The notes under the pieces are model-generated. The model saw only the letters and a program-made list of their open reading frames with translations. It was not told the DNA's origin and searched no databases. From Bilabrum cf. latius (lineage: Eukaryota > Bigyra: Bicosoecida > Bigyra > Bicosoecida), in contig OZ237755.1 in assembly GCA_965178125.1 (NCBI GenBank), positions 620,001-684,000 on the forward strand: a stretch of DNA of 64,000 nt, given 5' to 3'. Position 1 is the stretch's first letter, and each line of letters starts with the position of its first letter. Both the position numbers and the translations under genes were made by a program. Positions 1-9,800 of the stretch are shown here, in pieces.

Positions 1-1735
1 GGACCGAACCGGCCGTGGTGGCGCGAGCGTTTACCCGGAGACGGAGCACAGTGGGGCGTCCCCTCACATCCAGCACTCCATCGCACGCACCAGGGCTGGC
101 TAGCTGCACGACGATGGTGGTCGCATTGCCGACCGCAGCGCTCGGCTGACCCTCACCGTTCCAGCGGGCGACCCCCGACGAAGCTCCCATTACGTCATCT
201 GCCGGCCCCTACATCGGCCCAGTGGACAGGCTCGCGTGCCCTTCGAAGCGCAGGGACCCGCTGAGCACGCCCATGAACGCGTGCCCAAAGTCCTCCCAGG
301 AATAGGCCAGTCCGCCCGCGTGGGTCATCTGCCCGCCCCAGTAGAACACGGTCCAGCGCGGTGGATAGCACGCCCTGTCATACCGGCCCGCAAGCTCGGC
401 CTGGCTGCACTCTGACGACCACGGAGCCACGGTCCCGCCCGTCGTCATAAACACAAAGCCAGCGTCGCGGTCGCTGCCCGTCGTGTTGAAGATCTTGCTG
501 CTGGGGTCTTTCCAGCCTGTGCCTCGCCTCAGAATGGGGGCCCTGTTGTTCCCTGGGTACACAAACGAGAGGTTTCCCGAAGCACCTGCGTCCCCACCGC
601 TTGCACTCAAGCTGCTTGCGACAAGGGTACGAGGCGCGTTGACACTGCCCTCGCGCCCCACCCTAGCAAAGAGTGCTCGCACGTCCATCACGCCGTCGTT
701 GTCCCCGGCGCGGGCATTTGGAGCCCCCGACTGCCACGGCTGCCAGTGCCACATGAAGCTTGGCTGGATCGCCAGCACGTCGGCCTACTCGTGGAGGAAG
801 GGAGCGGGGTTGTAAATGTCGAAGCACGCCTCGGGGTCCGGCGAAGAAGTGCGCAGCACGGTGAACGGTTGGGACCACCCTGCAAAAGGAGGGGCGCTAG
901 AGTTCCCGCTAGCCCTATGGGCGGTGCGCTGGAGCACTCGCTCTCCCCCGCCGAGCAGGTGCTCCGCAGAAGAAGGAGCAAGAGACGCGGAGACCTGCCG
1001 AAGCGAGGCGTATGCCTGCCCGCAGTAGCCCCCAGGCGTGCCGGCGTCAACGCGGCCGAACGCGGCCCACACTCCCATTCGCTTAAGATGGACGAGGGCC
1101 GTTTGTGTGTCTGCAAATTCCTTCGTGGTGATGATTGGCGTGGGGTTGCTCCACTGCCCAAGACCATCCGGGCTCTCCGTGATATAGAGGTGCCTGTCTG
1201 GCGTATTCTCCCACACAAATAAGAACCGACGATTCTTTGTGCTATCATCTAACCACAAGCTGCCCATGTTTTCGTTCGGACTCGTCTCAAAGACTCGGTT
1301 CGTAGGAGATCCATCCGTCCAGGGAAAATACTGCAGCCTAGGCTTTTCCCAGTGCACTAAGTCGCTGCTATTGGCTACACATACATGCTCCTTATTGAAA
1401 TAGTCCGTATCATTGAGGCACATGTAGTAAATCCGATATTCTGGGCTTTGCTCAGGGGTGAGGGGTGGGATCGCAAGGAATGCAGTGTAGAATCCAGCTT
1501 GTAGCTCCCACGGGTGCTCCGGCTGAACTGCAGCTGGAGCTCCGATATTTTTTTTAACATCATGGGGTTGGATAGCAAGCGAGCCGTTCGTTGAATCGAG
1601 CATGCTGTCATCAACAAAGGCATGGGGACGACCGAGCTCGAAAGATGCAATTGTACCCAATCTTGTCCGATCTGCTGCTGTGCAGCCCAGTGTGCCAAGT
1701 AGAATCCAAGATACCATCAAATTGACATTAGCCAT
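1..1735 (-). CDS. Secreted beta-propeller (glycoside-hydrolase-like) protein, partial
   Basis: The gene starts at the ATG at 1735 with a typical signal peptide (hydrophobic residues 7-20) and runs off the left edge, so the C-terminus is missing. Residues 60-220 contain repeated strand patterns such as YRIYYMCLN, VHWEKPRL, GSLWLDDS and RFLFVWEN, which resemble the five-bladed propeller folds of the GH32/GH43 glycosidase clans. I cannot pin a family or place all catalytic residues. In-frame TAG codons at 785-787 and near 227 are read as Gln; translation on both sides is smooth. Probably secreted and acting on sugars, but this is inference from fold-like patterns only. Confidence 0.55.
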
Positions 1736-1901
1736 CGTGTTCGCCGCAAGACGGCGGTCTGCGCTTGCAGTTTAGTCCGCTTGGATCTGTTCCGGTCTCC
1801 ACCGCGGGTTGAGCAACTTGAAGGATCCACTCACGATGCAAAACATGAAACCAAATGCCACATACTGAAATCAAAGCATGAAACAAGCCGATCCACCCGA
1901 A

Positions 1902-2234
1902 TCACTTCCGAGGGGCTTGCGTCGCAGCCGCGGCCGCTGCTGCGGCTGCAGCCGCAGCAGCGGCCTGGGATGCCTTGCTTGCACCCCCCATCTTGCGGCC
2001 ACCACCCATCACGGCAGCCCCTCTCGACGAGGAGGAGGAGGCAGCAGCAGCAGAATGCGGCGAGGACCCATCCCCGCCCTCATGCGACGCATTCCCCCCG
2101 ATCGGAGCAGAACTCCCCGCCAGACCCCTCGACTGGGCAGCGAAGGCGCCGGGTCTTGCGATGCTCGTGGGCACAGCAGGGCCGAGCCGTCCGGTCACAC
2201 TCGCGACAGCGGCGGCAGCAGCCACCGCCGCTGC

Positions 2235-2298
<64 letters not shown>

Positions 2299-3830
2299 GA
2301 TAGCGAAGAAGTCGGAGCAAGGGACAGGCCCCTGCTCCCAAGCGAGCCGGACGAAGACGACGGCATGCTGACCCCCGATGCCTGACCACCGCCCCCAGCT
2401 CGGCCCGCCGCCGCCGCGCTCTGAGCCGCGAGCGCAGCCCGCGAGGCCGCAGCGGCCGCGCTTGATTGGCCACCCTTAGATCCAGCTCCGGCTCCGGCTC
2501 CGGATCCAGCGCTCTCCCGCTTGGGCGCCCCGGGCACGTCACCGAATTGGGGCGCCAGACCGGGCATGAGCATCTCCCTGGCCTCGGCGGCGCCCCTTGT
2601 GATGAGTGAGCGGATGAGCTCCTGGTCGAGCCCGGCGTGCTGCTTCTCGACGTGTTTCTGCAGACCCAATCTCCTCGTGAACTGCTTGCCGCACCCCTCC
2701 GCGTGGCAGGTGAACCGCCTGAACTTCTCGTGCACGGATCGCTTGTGCTGCGCCAGGTTGCTCGAGTTCGAGAAGGTTCGCTGGCACAGCTCGCACTGGT
2801 AGGGCCGGATGCCCTCGTGCATGACCTGCCGGTGCTGCAGCATCTTCTGCCTCTGGAAGAAGCCCCTCCCGCACACGTCGCACTTGTGGTTGCGCTCCCT
2901 CTCGTGGACGGCCTTGACGTGGGCCTGCAGCGACTGCCTGTAGCCGAACTTCCTGCCGCACGTGGGACACATGTGATCGCGTCTCATCTGGTGCATGGCC
3001 AGCATGTGCCTCCGGAGGGTCTCCGCCGAGCAGTACTCCTTGCCGCACTCGTCACACTTCTTGGTCTGCTTCTTGCAGTGCACCACCTCTACGTGCCTGA
3101 TCATGGTGCTCTTTCGCGTGAACTGGAGGAGGCAATGCGGGCACTTGTTGTCTTCAGAGGACCTGGCGCGCTGCATGAGAGCTTCTTTCTGCTCGGGCGT
3201 CGTGGGGTTGGGGGGGCCCTGCTTTGCGTGGGCCGTCACTCGGCGGGCGCGCGCAGCCGCTTTGCTCAACGACGCCTCGCCTACCTGCGGAGCAGAGGCA
3301 CTCCCCGAGGACATTGCCCCAGACGCTCCCGTAGATGATGCTGGATCTTTCAGTTGCATTCCTGGGATCTAGATACTAGCTGCACCCGTGCCGCCCCGTC
3401 TGTGAGCGGCGGCTGCAGCGGCCGCTGCGGCTGCGGCAGCCGCGGCCGCAGCCGCTGGCGCAGTAGGACCACCCGATACTTTTGCGTCCCCGCCTGCTTT
3501 TGGGACAGACACATTCGATTGCCTAGGTCCTGTATGCCCGGCTCCCACGGCCGTTCCTTTGCCGCGAGCCGAATGTGCTGGTCCTGCTGGTGCATCGGCT
3601 TGCGGCAGCGACGCACTGCCTTGCGGTGGTTGCATTCGAACAGCCCCGGGCTAGCTGCCAGTTTCAGTCCGTCGTCGCCGAAATCCATTTTCTGCTGCCG
3701 ACACGAGAGTGTCTAGGCCAGCAGAGCCAACAACTTGGTTCCCGGAGGTGTCGGCGTCGTCGGTTCCGAACGCTGCAGGCCTTTGGTATCGCTTTCGCTT
3801 CCCCGGCCCGGTCTAACTTGGTTGATCCAT
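1902..3830 (-). CDS. Six-finger C2H2 zinc-finger protein
   Basis: Single-exon gene of 642 residues when TAG is read as Gln. In-frame TAGs lie at 3813-3815, 3651-3653 and 3369-3371; the stop is TGA. The ATG at 3830 follows an in-frame TGA. The N-terminus has a basic KRKR stretch (possible nuclear signal) and a long alanine run. Six tandem C2H2 fingers follow, about 3170-2640: five with a CxxC start (CPHC, CDEC, CPTC, CDVC, CELC) and a last one with a CHAEGC start, separated by short linkers. The C-terminal third is low complexity, with a long serine run encoded near 2235-2300 and poly-alanine. Likely a nuclear DNA-binding regulator; its targets are unknown. The next gene (4376) is on the same strand. 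Confidence 0.85.
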
Positions 3831-4035
3831 TCTGATATGATATCAACCTTGTCTTAGGACGAGAGTTCTGATGTTGTGCCGCCGTAGTGGACTACACCCT
3901 CAAACGGCTGAAGAAAAACCGATATAGGCTCGAACTACAAAACATATCGCAACAAATGATTGGAGCGCGGCCGTTCGTCGGCACAGACGGACCAGCGCAA
4001 GCAAGATGCAAGCGGCTAAGCCAAGAAAGAAGAAG
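3831..4035. other. Intergenic, upstream of the zinc-finger gene
   Basis: No credible coding frame. This is the presumed promoter side of the zinc-finger gene, next to a solo retroelement repeat. I see no clear motif. Confidence 0.4.
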
Positions 4036-4335
4036 ACGCATGTGTGTACGCGCAATCTAGTCTCTTACTCAATCAGACTTGACTAGACCTGACAGAGCTG
4101 TGCGCGAGCGCGACCACTAGCCCATGCTGGGAAGAGCACGTGCGCAGCTCCGCCGAGGGAGAGGAAAGGGTTGTGAGGGTGGGCAGCGAAAGCACCCAGT
4201 CTCTACCCCTCTCCTGCATACAGCGAGGATACGCGCGTCAATGTAAAGCAAACAATTGGAGGCATTGGTAAAGGCGACCGACCACGCCAGGACCCAGCAT
4301 TCCTGCCGGCCCCCTAGGCTTGGCATCAACACTGA
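4036..4335 (-). mobile_element. Solo Ngaro-type terminal repeat (relic)
   Basis: Read on the minus strand, this segment follows the order of the A2-B2 end of the Ngaro element at 16234-16565. It has a TGTTGATGCC start, then a GACGCG..TATCCTC block, CAGGAGAGGGG, GCCCACCCTC..AACCC, CTCGGCGGAG, GCACGTGCTCTTCCCAG, GCACAGCT.TGTCAGGTCT, and a closing GCGCGTACAC. Spacing is nearly the same, with many substitutions. No RT or recombinase sequence is next to it, so it looks like a solo repeat left by recombination between the ends of a related, older element. Confidence 0.75.
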
Positions 4336-4375
4336 CTAGCGTAAAGCGGTACGGTGAACTCAGTACCAGCTGCGA

Positions 4376-5987
4376 TCAGTCGAACCCAGGGCGGCCGCCG
4401 CCCTCCATATTTTGGTACAGGGCCTCAGACTTGTCGCTTGCCAGCTGATCTTGCAGCGGCGCGGTCACCCCTAGGTCATCGTCGTCCTGACGCCTGCTCC
4501 TGTTGTAGAAGAACGCCGCCCCTGCGATCGCGACAACCACGAGACAACCGGCAGCGATACCGGCTATCTCTCCCGTACTCAAAGGCGAACCACCAGGGTG
4601 ATTGGAGGGTCCCGGTCCAGGCGATGAGGGGCATTTCAGCTTCGAGCCAGGCACCTCGAAGCATTTCTGGTTCTCCAGCACATCGACGCTCGAGTTCAAA
4701 ATGCTCCAAACCTTGGGTCCGAACGAGTAGCTTTGGGTAAATGGGGCCCAAAGAGGAGCTGCATAGTGGATCCAGCTCCTCTGCGATGTGCGCATCGAAT
4801 ACCAAGACGCTTGCATGCGCCCTACCATGACAGCGACATCCAGCAGCTCGGAATAGCATCGAGTCGAGTAGCAGTCGCTCTGCAATGGCATCGGTGGCGC
4901 CAGGGAGAGCTAGATCAAGTCTTCCGTAGGTTGGAGCGGGCACTCCTTGCCTTGCACCTTGACGAGACACTACGAAGCTTGTTGCACCTGCTGCGTGTAC
5001 TCCGCGATTGAGTATGGCGCGTACCTTGACACAAGAATCCCAGCATGGCTGCTTGAAGCGGAACACACGCATGCCTTGCCGTGCAAGATTGCATCGGTGA
5101 CTTCCTGGGCGTCAAATGGGTCGCACACCCCGGCTCCGGTGCCCGCGTCACCGGGCGGGTAATTAGCGCACACAGAGTACCATTTCGTTGAGTTCGAGTC
5201 CTACTAGCAACTGGTGTACCCCGTCTCACACATCGGGTCAGCGTCAAAGGCGTCATCCAAGCACTCTACGATCGTGTTGACTTCCACGGTGCGCTGAGTC
5301 CCAACAGGCAGCGAGCCGAGTGGCCTGCAGTGTCCTGTTTGCTCGGTCGCAGGATAGCTCATCACGCAGGTGGTGCCAGCTGCACACGCGTAAGCAACAT
5401 TCTCCCCGTCGGCCATGGGGCACACAGATCCCGCAGTCAACCGTTTCTTGCAGGTGCCCTTGTAAGCTGGTCTGCTGCCGTTCGAGGGGGCTCCGTCGCA
5501 GTACAGACCGTCGGCGCAGACTTGACTGAGAGGGAGATCCGCATCACCTGCGCATGCCTCTCCCAGTGAAGCGCGCTGGGCCGTGCACGTCTTTGTGCCT
5601 TGATCACATGTAAGGCCTGTCTAATTCGGGAAATGCATGCAGTCGCTGTCCTCCAGACAGCCTGACCCAAGCACCGTCGCGACGCCATATACATGACCTA
5701 CAAACGGCTTGGAGCACCTGTAGCGCAAGGAGCCCGGGCTGGCGCGTACTGGAAGACCCCCGCTTACTATGCAGTCGATGAGAGGCTAGAACTGATCTGC
5801 AGCATACGGGTCTGCGGCGATGGCCCGTCCAGCGTCGTCAAGAATGACAGCAAGGCTGCGGCTATGGGAATCCAGGTCAAGACGCCGCGCAGGTTGCTGA
5901 CTAGCAGCCCCTCCAGATCCAGTGTCAAACATATCGTCGTCCCAGTCCTGCTGGTCATCGCCAATGTGTGCACTTTCTGCAATGTTT
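4376..5987 (-). CDS. Secreted Cys-rich single-pass membrane protein, exon 3
   Basis: Third exon of the gene whose first two exons lie at 29647-30367, on the far side of the provirus. The frame stays open from 5987 to the TGA at 4376-4378 if TAG is Gln, with several TAGs including a tandem pair near 5203. It encodes a Cys-rich ectodomain with many regularly spaced cysteines (for example CPMADGENVAYACAAGTTC), a transmembrane helix encoded near 4500-4585 (core AAGCLVVVAIAGAAFFY) followed by NRSRR, and a cytoplasmic tail of about 40 residues. The acceptor (gcctcgcAG, AG at 5988-5989) matches the phase of the exon 2 donor. Exons 1-3 total 2,145 bp, an exact 715 codons. Topology suggests a cell-surface receptor or adhesin; I recognise no family. 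Confidence 0.75.
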
Positions 5988-6114
5988 CTGCGAGGCAGCA
6001 ATGGCTCAGCGTGTAAGAATTGGCAAACAGCTCAAACGCCAAGTTTTCCCGGTTGCATGGGAGATTCTCTTCACGTTTAAAAATAAAAAGGCGACGGCAA
6101 AGCATTTTTTCTGG

Positions 6115-6119
6115 CTAGC
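6115..6119. repeat. Target site duplication CTAGC, left copy
   Basis: CTAGC directly precedes the element's first base (TGACGTCGG). The same five bases directly follow its last base at 29635-29639. A 5-bp duplication fits integration by an rve/DDE integrase. Confidence 0.85.
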
Positions 6120-6187
6120 TGACGTCGGCCGAAAACAAAACAGGAATATACTTAAGTATATTCCTGTTTTGTTTTCGGCCGACGTCA
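6120..6187. repeat. 68-bp perfect terminal palindrome (left tip)
   Basis: TGACGTCGGCCGAAAAC... reads identically on both strands around the centre ACTTAAGT, with no unpaired loop. The same palindrome occupies the right tip (29567-29634). It would form a cruciform, or a hairpin end on the free genome. Confidence 0.92.
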
Positions 6188-6630
6188 CGCATGCTTCACT
6201 TTTTTAATTTGTTCATATATTCACTTTTATTATTTTTATTTATTTATAAAATTTTAATTTATGTTTTTTTTTATTTGTGTAAAATAATAGAATATTTTAT
6301 TATTGATCGCATGGTATACTTTTTTAATTTTTAAAAAATTTCGCCAACTCATGAAAAAATGATTTTTCATTTTTTTATGATTTTCTCTAAGAAATGGATT
6401 CAAGAATTATTAATATGAAATTTAGATCTTTCGTGTTCTTTCTTTCTATTTTTTTTATATTTCTATTTTTTTGTGCATTAAATATTATTTAAAAATTGTA
6501 AAATTGATGTATTATATTAAATATTTATAATTCGTTGTGTGCATTACTTTTTTATTTTTTATGAAATTTTCGCGGAATAAGAATAAATCAATTTATTGAT
6601 TTTTATCAAAATTTATTTTTATTCGTCAGA

Positions 6631-6834
6631 ATGAAAATTATTAAATTCGAAGAATTTAATTTATTTATTGTTCTATTGAATTTTATTTTTTATAGTTTTT
6701 TTTTACTGTTCAATTTATTGTTTCGCAAACTAAAGTTTGCTATTATTTCGGTTCTTTTGCATTTTATTTTATTATGGGCATTTTTAAGGGACTATTCATT
6801 TAAATATTTTATTGCTCTTTTTAGGGCTCTATAA
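6631..6834 (+). CDS. Small hydrophobic TIR-encoded protein (uncertain)
   Basis: A 67-residue frame ending in TAA, rich in Phe, Leu and Ile, with about two possible membrane helices. It exists in two identical copies because it lies inside the terminal repeat (other copy 28920-29123, minus strand). The AT-rich sequence favours hydrophobic chance ORFs, and no TCTA-type promoter stands before it, so it may not be real. Confidence 0.25.
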   Translation: MKIIKFEEFNLFIVLLNFIFYSFFLLFNLLFRKLKFAIISVLLHFILLWAFLRDYSFKYFIALFRAL

Positions 6835-6935
6835 TTTGATTTCATGCATTGGAAAGCTCACTTCGTTCGCTATTAAGGCGATTAATTCAAGCTTTCCATT
6901 TATTCGCTATCGAGATATCCATTTAAATAATTATT

Positions 6936-6993
6936 AATTCGTACTTTTGCACTCTTTTGATTCGAAGAATCAAAAGGTGCAAAAATACGAATT
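6936..6993. repeat. TIR hairpin (AATTCGTA...TACGAATT)
   Basis: A near-perfect inverted repeat of about 58 bp built on AATTCGTA, TTTTGCAC and TTTTGATTC around a GAA centre. A related, longer hairpin lies at 20131-20210 and the mirror copy at 28761-28818, so the motif occurs three times in the element. It could be a replication or recombination site. Confidence 0.7.
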
Positions 6994-7108
6994 TAGAATT
7001 ATTCTTTATAGGTAAATAGTAAATTCGTATTTTTACCACTTTTTTAAATCGTAGAATGAAGCACTTTTTATAGAAAGTAATATAGATAAGCAAAATAGAA
7101 TAAATTAA

Positions 7109-7735
7109 TTAAAGGTGATGCTTAATTTTAAATTGGAGCTGTAATTTTGCATTTAACTCTTCGAATGTGTCATAAACATATATTTGAGAGGGTTGCAGTT
7201 CGGATATTAAATTTGTTCTTTCTCTTCTCATTACTTCTTGTACTTCATTTGTTGCTTCATATACAAGATCCTTAAATAATTTATTTGATGGTGAGGCAAC
7301 GAAAATACTAGTTTTTTTAAATAATTCTTGGGCTAGTTCTAATGATCCAGTCAAACACAACATTCTTTTTTCTTTTTTTGTTAACCATGATTTTTTTAAT
7401 GATTCGTATACTTTCTTTGCCAGTTCTTGATATAATACCCTATATGTTGAGTCATCGCCTGACTCCCTAGCTTTTTCTAATCCTTCTAAAAAAGATTTGT
7501 CCGTATCTGGATGCTTTGATACCAATTCGTCAAGGTCTACGACTAAAAGATTCGTGTCATTTCCTTCAAATTTCTTACACAATGTAGTCTTTCCGCATCC
7601 CTTGGGAATTACAAGACATGCCTTCTTAATGTCAAATGCTTTTTTTACCTTGCCCATGCAGGACACCCCATAATAGCCTAATGCTACTAGAGCCGAAGCT
7701 CCGCTTACTGATGAAATAGCTATTTCTAAAGCCAT
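7109..7735 (-). CDS. P-loop NTPase / kinase-like protein
   Basis: 208 residues ending in TAA. Residues 5-25 are hydrophobic (possible membrane segment). A Walker A-like PKGCGKTT lies at 44-51, followed by LLVVDLDEL (about 64-72), which recalls the strand-Asp of nucleotide kinases. The rest is helical and charged. The stop lies just inside the left TIR boundary, so the last codons are shared with the repeat. A TCTA motif lies 15 bp before the ATG, and the lipase gene is divergent. Substrate unknown; a nucleotide kinase or AAA-like role are both possible. Confidence 0.6.
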   Translation of the reverse strand: MALEIAISSVSGASALVALGYYGVSCMGKVKKAFDIKKACLVIPKGCGKTTLCKKFEGNDTNLLVVDLDELVSKHPDTDKSFLEGLEKARESGDDSTYRVLYQELAKKVYESLKKSWLTKKEKRMLCLTGSLELAQELFKKTSIFVASPSNKLFKDLVYEATNEVQEVMRRERTNLISELQPSQIYVYDTFEELNAKLQLQFKIKHHL

Positions 7736-7749
7736 TATATATATAACAT

Positions 7750-7752
7750 TAG
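7750..7752 (-). promoter_or_regulatory. TCTA motif of the P-loop gene
   Basis: Minus strand TATCTAATG in an A/T run, 15 bp before the ATG at 7735. Matches the spacing of the other TCTA sites but lacks the long T tract. Confidence 0.45.
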
Positions 7753-7781
7753 ATATTTTTTTTTATTATCTTAACTTATAT

Positions 7782-8495
7782 ATGCCAAAAAATAAATTGA
7801 CAAAAAAAGAAATTATACAAATTTTAAAAAAACGAGTAAAGGGCGGGAATGTCTGGGAATTTATTAAAGATGTACCGGTGGGAACTTATAGATTTTTAAC
7901 AAGAAGAAATAAGAAACTACAGCAATTAAGTAAGGAAGCTAAATTACACGCTAAAATTGCACGTCAAACATACCCAAAGACTAAACAAAGGGATATAATA
8001 GACGGTTATCGTGTAATCTTTAAAGATGATAGAAGAAAAATTTATATTAAAAATAAAAATATCATTATTGGAGTTAGGGGTACAGTTGACGGATCGGACG
8101 TTATGGATGATTTAAAGATAGCACAAGGCACACTAGATAAAAGTGAAAACTTTAAAGATCTAGTTGATATTTATGAAGCTGTCAAACAAGCTTTTCCAGA
8201 TCATAATATTTCTTTTGCTTCTCACTCACTGGGTTCTGGGATGGTTGCATATCTTACTAAAAAATACGGTAAAGAAATTAAAGGACATTCATTTAATCCA
8301 GCTTTAAATTTTGAAATGATAAGAGACCCTAAATTTAACATTGGTAATATTAAATATCATGTTGTAGATGGCGACCCTGTAAGTCATAATTTAGCCCAAT
8401 TTATGAATCCTGATCAAGTGACATTTTATACCAGCCCTCATAAAAAGAATAATTATTTTAATGTACATGCTTTAAAGAACTTTACGGATTTATAA
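7782..8495 (+). CDS. Class 3 lipase-like alpha/beta hydrolase
   Basis: 237 residues, TAA stop. Residues 94-98 (GVRGT) match the oxyanion segment of class 3 lipases. FASHSLGSG near 144-152 is the nucleophile elbow, with Ser in place of the usual first Gly (SHSLG, not GHSLG). VVDGDPVS near 193-200 and the His of NVHAL near 229 would complete a Ser-Asp-His triad. Residues 18-22 read RVKGG, the same site as in the basic protein at 9801-10469, suggesting processing by the element's own protease. Lipases of this class occur in Polinton-like viruses; a membrane-breaching virion enzyme is a reasonable inference. The 3' end overlaps the next gene by 6 bp. Confidence 0.75.
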   Translation: MPKNKLTKKEIIQILKKRVKGGNVWEFIKDVPVGTYRFLTRRNKKLQQLSKEAKLHAKIARQTYPKTKQRDIIDGYRVIFKDDRRKIYIKNKNIIIGVRGTVDGSDVMDDLKIAQGTLDKSENFKDLVDIYEAVKQAFPDHNISFASHSLGSGMVAYLTKKYGKEIKGHSFNPALNFEMIRDPKFNIGNIKYHVVDGDPVSHNLAQFMNPDQVTFYTSPHKKNNYFNVHALKNFTDL

Positions 8496-9110
8496 ATGAG
8501 TGGTTATATAAATTTCTTCTTGCATTCTTCTAAATTCTATTTCAACTTTCATAAAGTCCGTTATCTCTTTTTTATTCAGTTGCCATAAATATAACTTTTC
8601 TAGATGTTTATTAGATTTCTCATTTAAATGGTCAATAACCTCATCAAGGGGTTTTCCCCATAGATATTCATCGATATCGTCTTCAAGTCTCATTATAAAA
8701 TCCATATTTACATATTCTTGAATATAATCAATTAATGGTTTTCTAAAACTTGTAAACTTTCGATTTACGAGTATTGGTTCATTTTTGAATATTTTTTTAT
8801 AATCTAGTGGCATTTGACATCTTAATTTCCTTTTTTCATTTTTGGTTAGTTTATTATATTTTTCATATATGATTGATAATAATTCGGTTCTCTCTTTCTT
8901 GATACGATTTATTGTGTTATGTAAATTTAATAAGTCTTTTTTAATAATTCCATTTTTAAAGAATTCAGGAGGATAACGTTCCATTAAAAACTTACGAAGT
9001 CTTAATAGTGGGGTAATTTTTGAACCTATATAACATTCTACAAATATTTGATCCTGTTGTCTATCTTTTGTGTTTTTATCGAGGAGATCACTCAACATTG
9101 ACATATACAT
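8490..9110 (-). CDS. Uncharacterised provirus protein (206 aa)
   Basis: A full frame with TAA stop, convergent with the lipase and overlapping it by 6 bp. Lys/Glu-rich and mostly helical, without visible catalytic or metal-binding motif. Residues about 30-60 (LLRLRKFLMERYPPEFFK) look like a folded helical core. No TCTA motif precedes the ATG, so expression may differ from the late-type genes. I do not recognise it. Confidence 0.6.
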   Translation of the reverse strand: MYMSMLSDLLDKNTKDRQQDQIFVECYIGSKITPLLRLRKFLMERYPPEFFKNGIIKKDLLNLHNTINRIKKERTELLSIIYEKYNKLTKNEKRKLRCQMPLDYKKIFKNEPILVNRKFTSFRKPLIDYIQEYVNMDFIMRLEDDIDEYLWGKPLDEVIDHLNEKSNKHLEKLYLWQLNKKEITDFMKVEIEFRRMQEEIYITTHL

Positions 9111-9140
9111 TTCAATAAGATTTTTCTTAAAGTTTGTTTC

Positions 9141-9452
9141 TCATAAATTATAAGTCTTTCTATAATTATCTATTGCATCCTTTAAATTGTCCTTTGACCA
9201 TAATATTCTCCAGCTTAACACAGGAGCAGACCAAGGGACATAATCAGCTTTTTCTATATAGTATTTATGTCTTTTTAGCCAGTTGACTTTTTTTTTATTA
9301 TCTTGATGGTCTATGTATGTTTTTCCATTTCTAGCCCCAAAATGCACAATATATTGTTTTGGTTCATAACCTTTTTTAGTTAATTTAAATATTGCCATTA
9401 ATCTTTTATTCTTTCTTGTAGATGGTTTAATATTTAATAATTTAATATCCAT
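9141..9452 (-). CDS. DUF5754-like small protein
   Basis: 103 residues, TGA stop. The pattern YIVHFGARNGKTYIDHQD, then WLKRHKYYIEKADY, then LSWRILWSKDNLKDAIDNY matches a small family common in giant viruses and Polinton-like viruses (FGa.g..DYt.h.D...k..y..RH...E.w...a...s.~iLW....l..ai). The function of that family is unknown. Start chosen at the only in-frame ATG, 10 bp from the divergent gene at 9463. Confidence 0.6.
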   Translation of the reverse strand: MDIKLLNIKPSTRKNKRLMAIFKLTKKGYEPKQYIVHFGARNGKTYIDHQDNKKKVNWLKRHKYYIEKADYVPWSAPVLSWRILWSKDNLKDAIDNYRKTYNL

Positions 9453-9462
9453 ATGAATATAT

Positions 9463-9738
9463 ATGAACCATAGAAAATGTTTAGACGGAAAAATTCAAAG
9501 AGCACGAAGACTAATATTAAAATTACAAAATATACATAACGAATTAAATGATCTAAGTGATTTCATACGTGGTGATTTAAAATTTATGTATCTACCTTCT
9601 GATTCCATGGGACATCATAACCGATTCCAAGATAATCTAAGATATGCAAGGGTCAATTTAGAAAAAAGACTAAATAATCTTGAAACAGAATATAAAGAAA
9701 AATATGGAGTTATTCCAGTTTATAAAACTGATGTTTGA
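9463..9738 (+). CDS. Uncharacterised small helical protein (91 aa)
   Basis: Short Arg/Lys-rich frame ending in TGA, divergent from the DUF5754-like gene. It contains helical heptad-like segments (ARRLILKLQNIHNELNDL, later ARVNLEKRLNNLETEYKEK) that suggest a coiled coil. No recognised family; could be a small structural or DNA-binding protein. Confidence 0.5.
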   Translation: MNHRKCLDGKIQRARRLILKLQNIHNELNDLSDFIRGDLKFMYLPSDSMGHHNRFQDNLRYARVNLEKRLNNLETEYKEKYGVIPVYKTDV

Positions 9739-9800
9739 ATTGATCCAAATAGTTTTAATCTATTCTTAAATAAAAATAGAATAAAATTAATGTAATTTAT

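Larger units (their letters stand above)
6120..7120. repeat. Left terminal inverted repeat (1,001 bp)
   Basis: Matches the reverse complement of 28634-29634 at every anchor I compared; paired coordinates sum to 35754. Identity stops abruptly after the AAAGGTGATG block next to the P-loop gene. It contains a terminal palindrome, a small hydrophobic ORF and a hairpin. Near-identity of both copies implies recent insertion or ongoing homogenisation. Confidence 0.93.

Noticed and set aside
2637-3338. Plus-strand 233-residue ORF
   Set aside because: It is the antisense of the zinc-finger array, whose Cys/His pattern is decisive.
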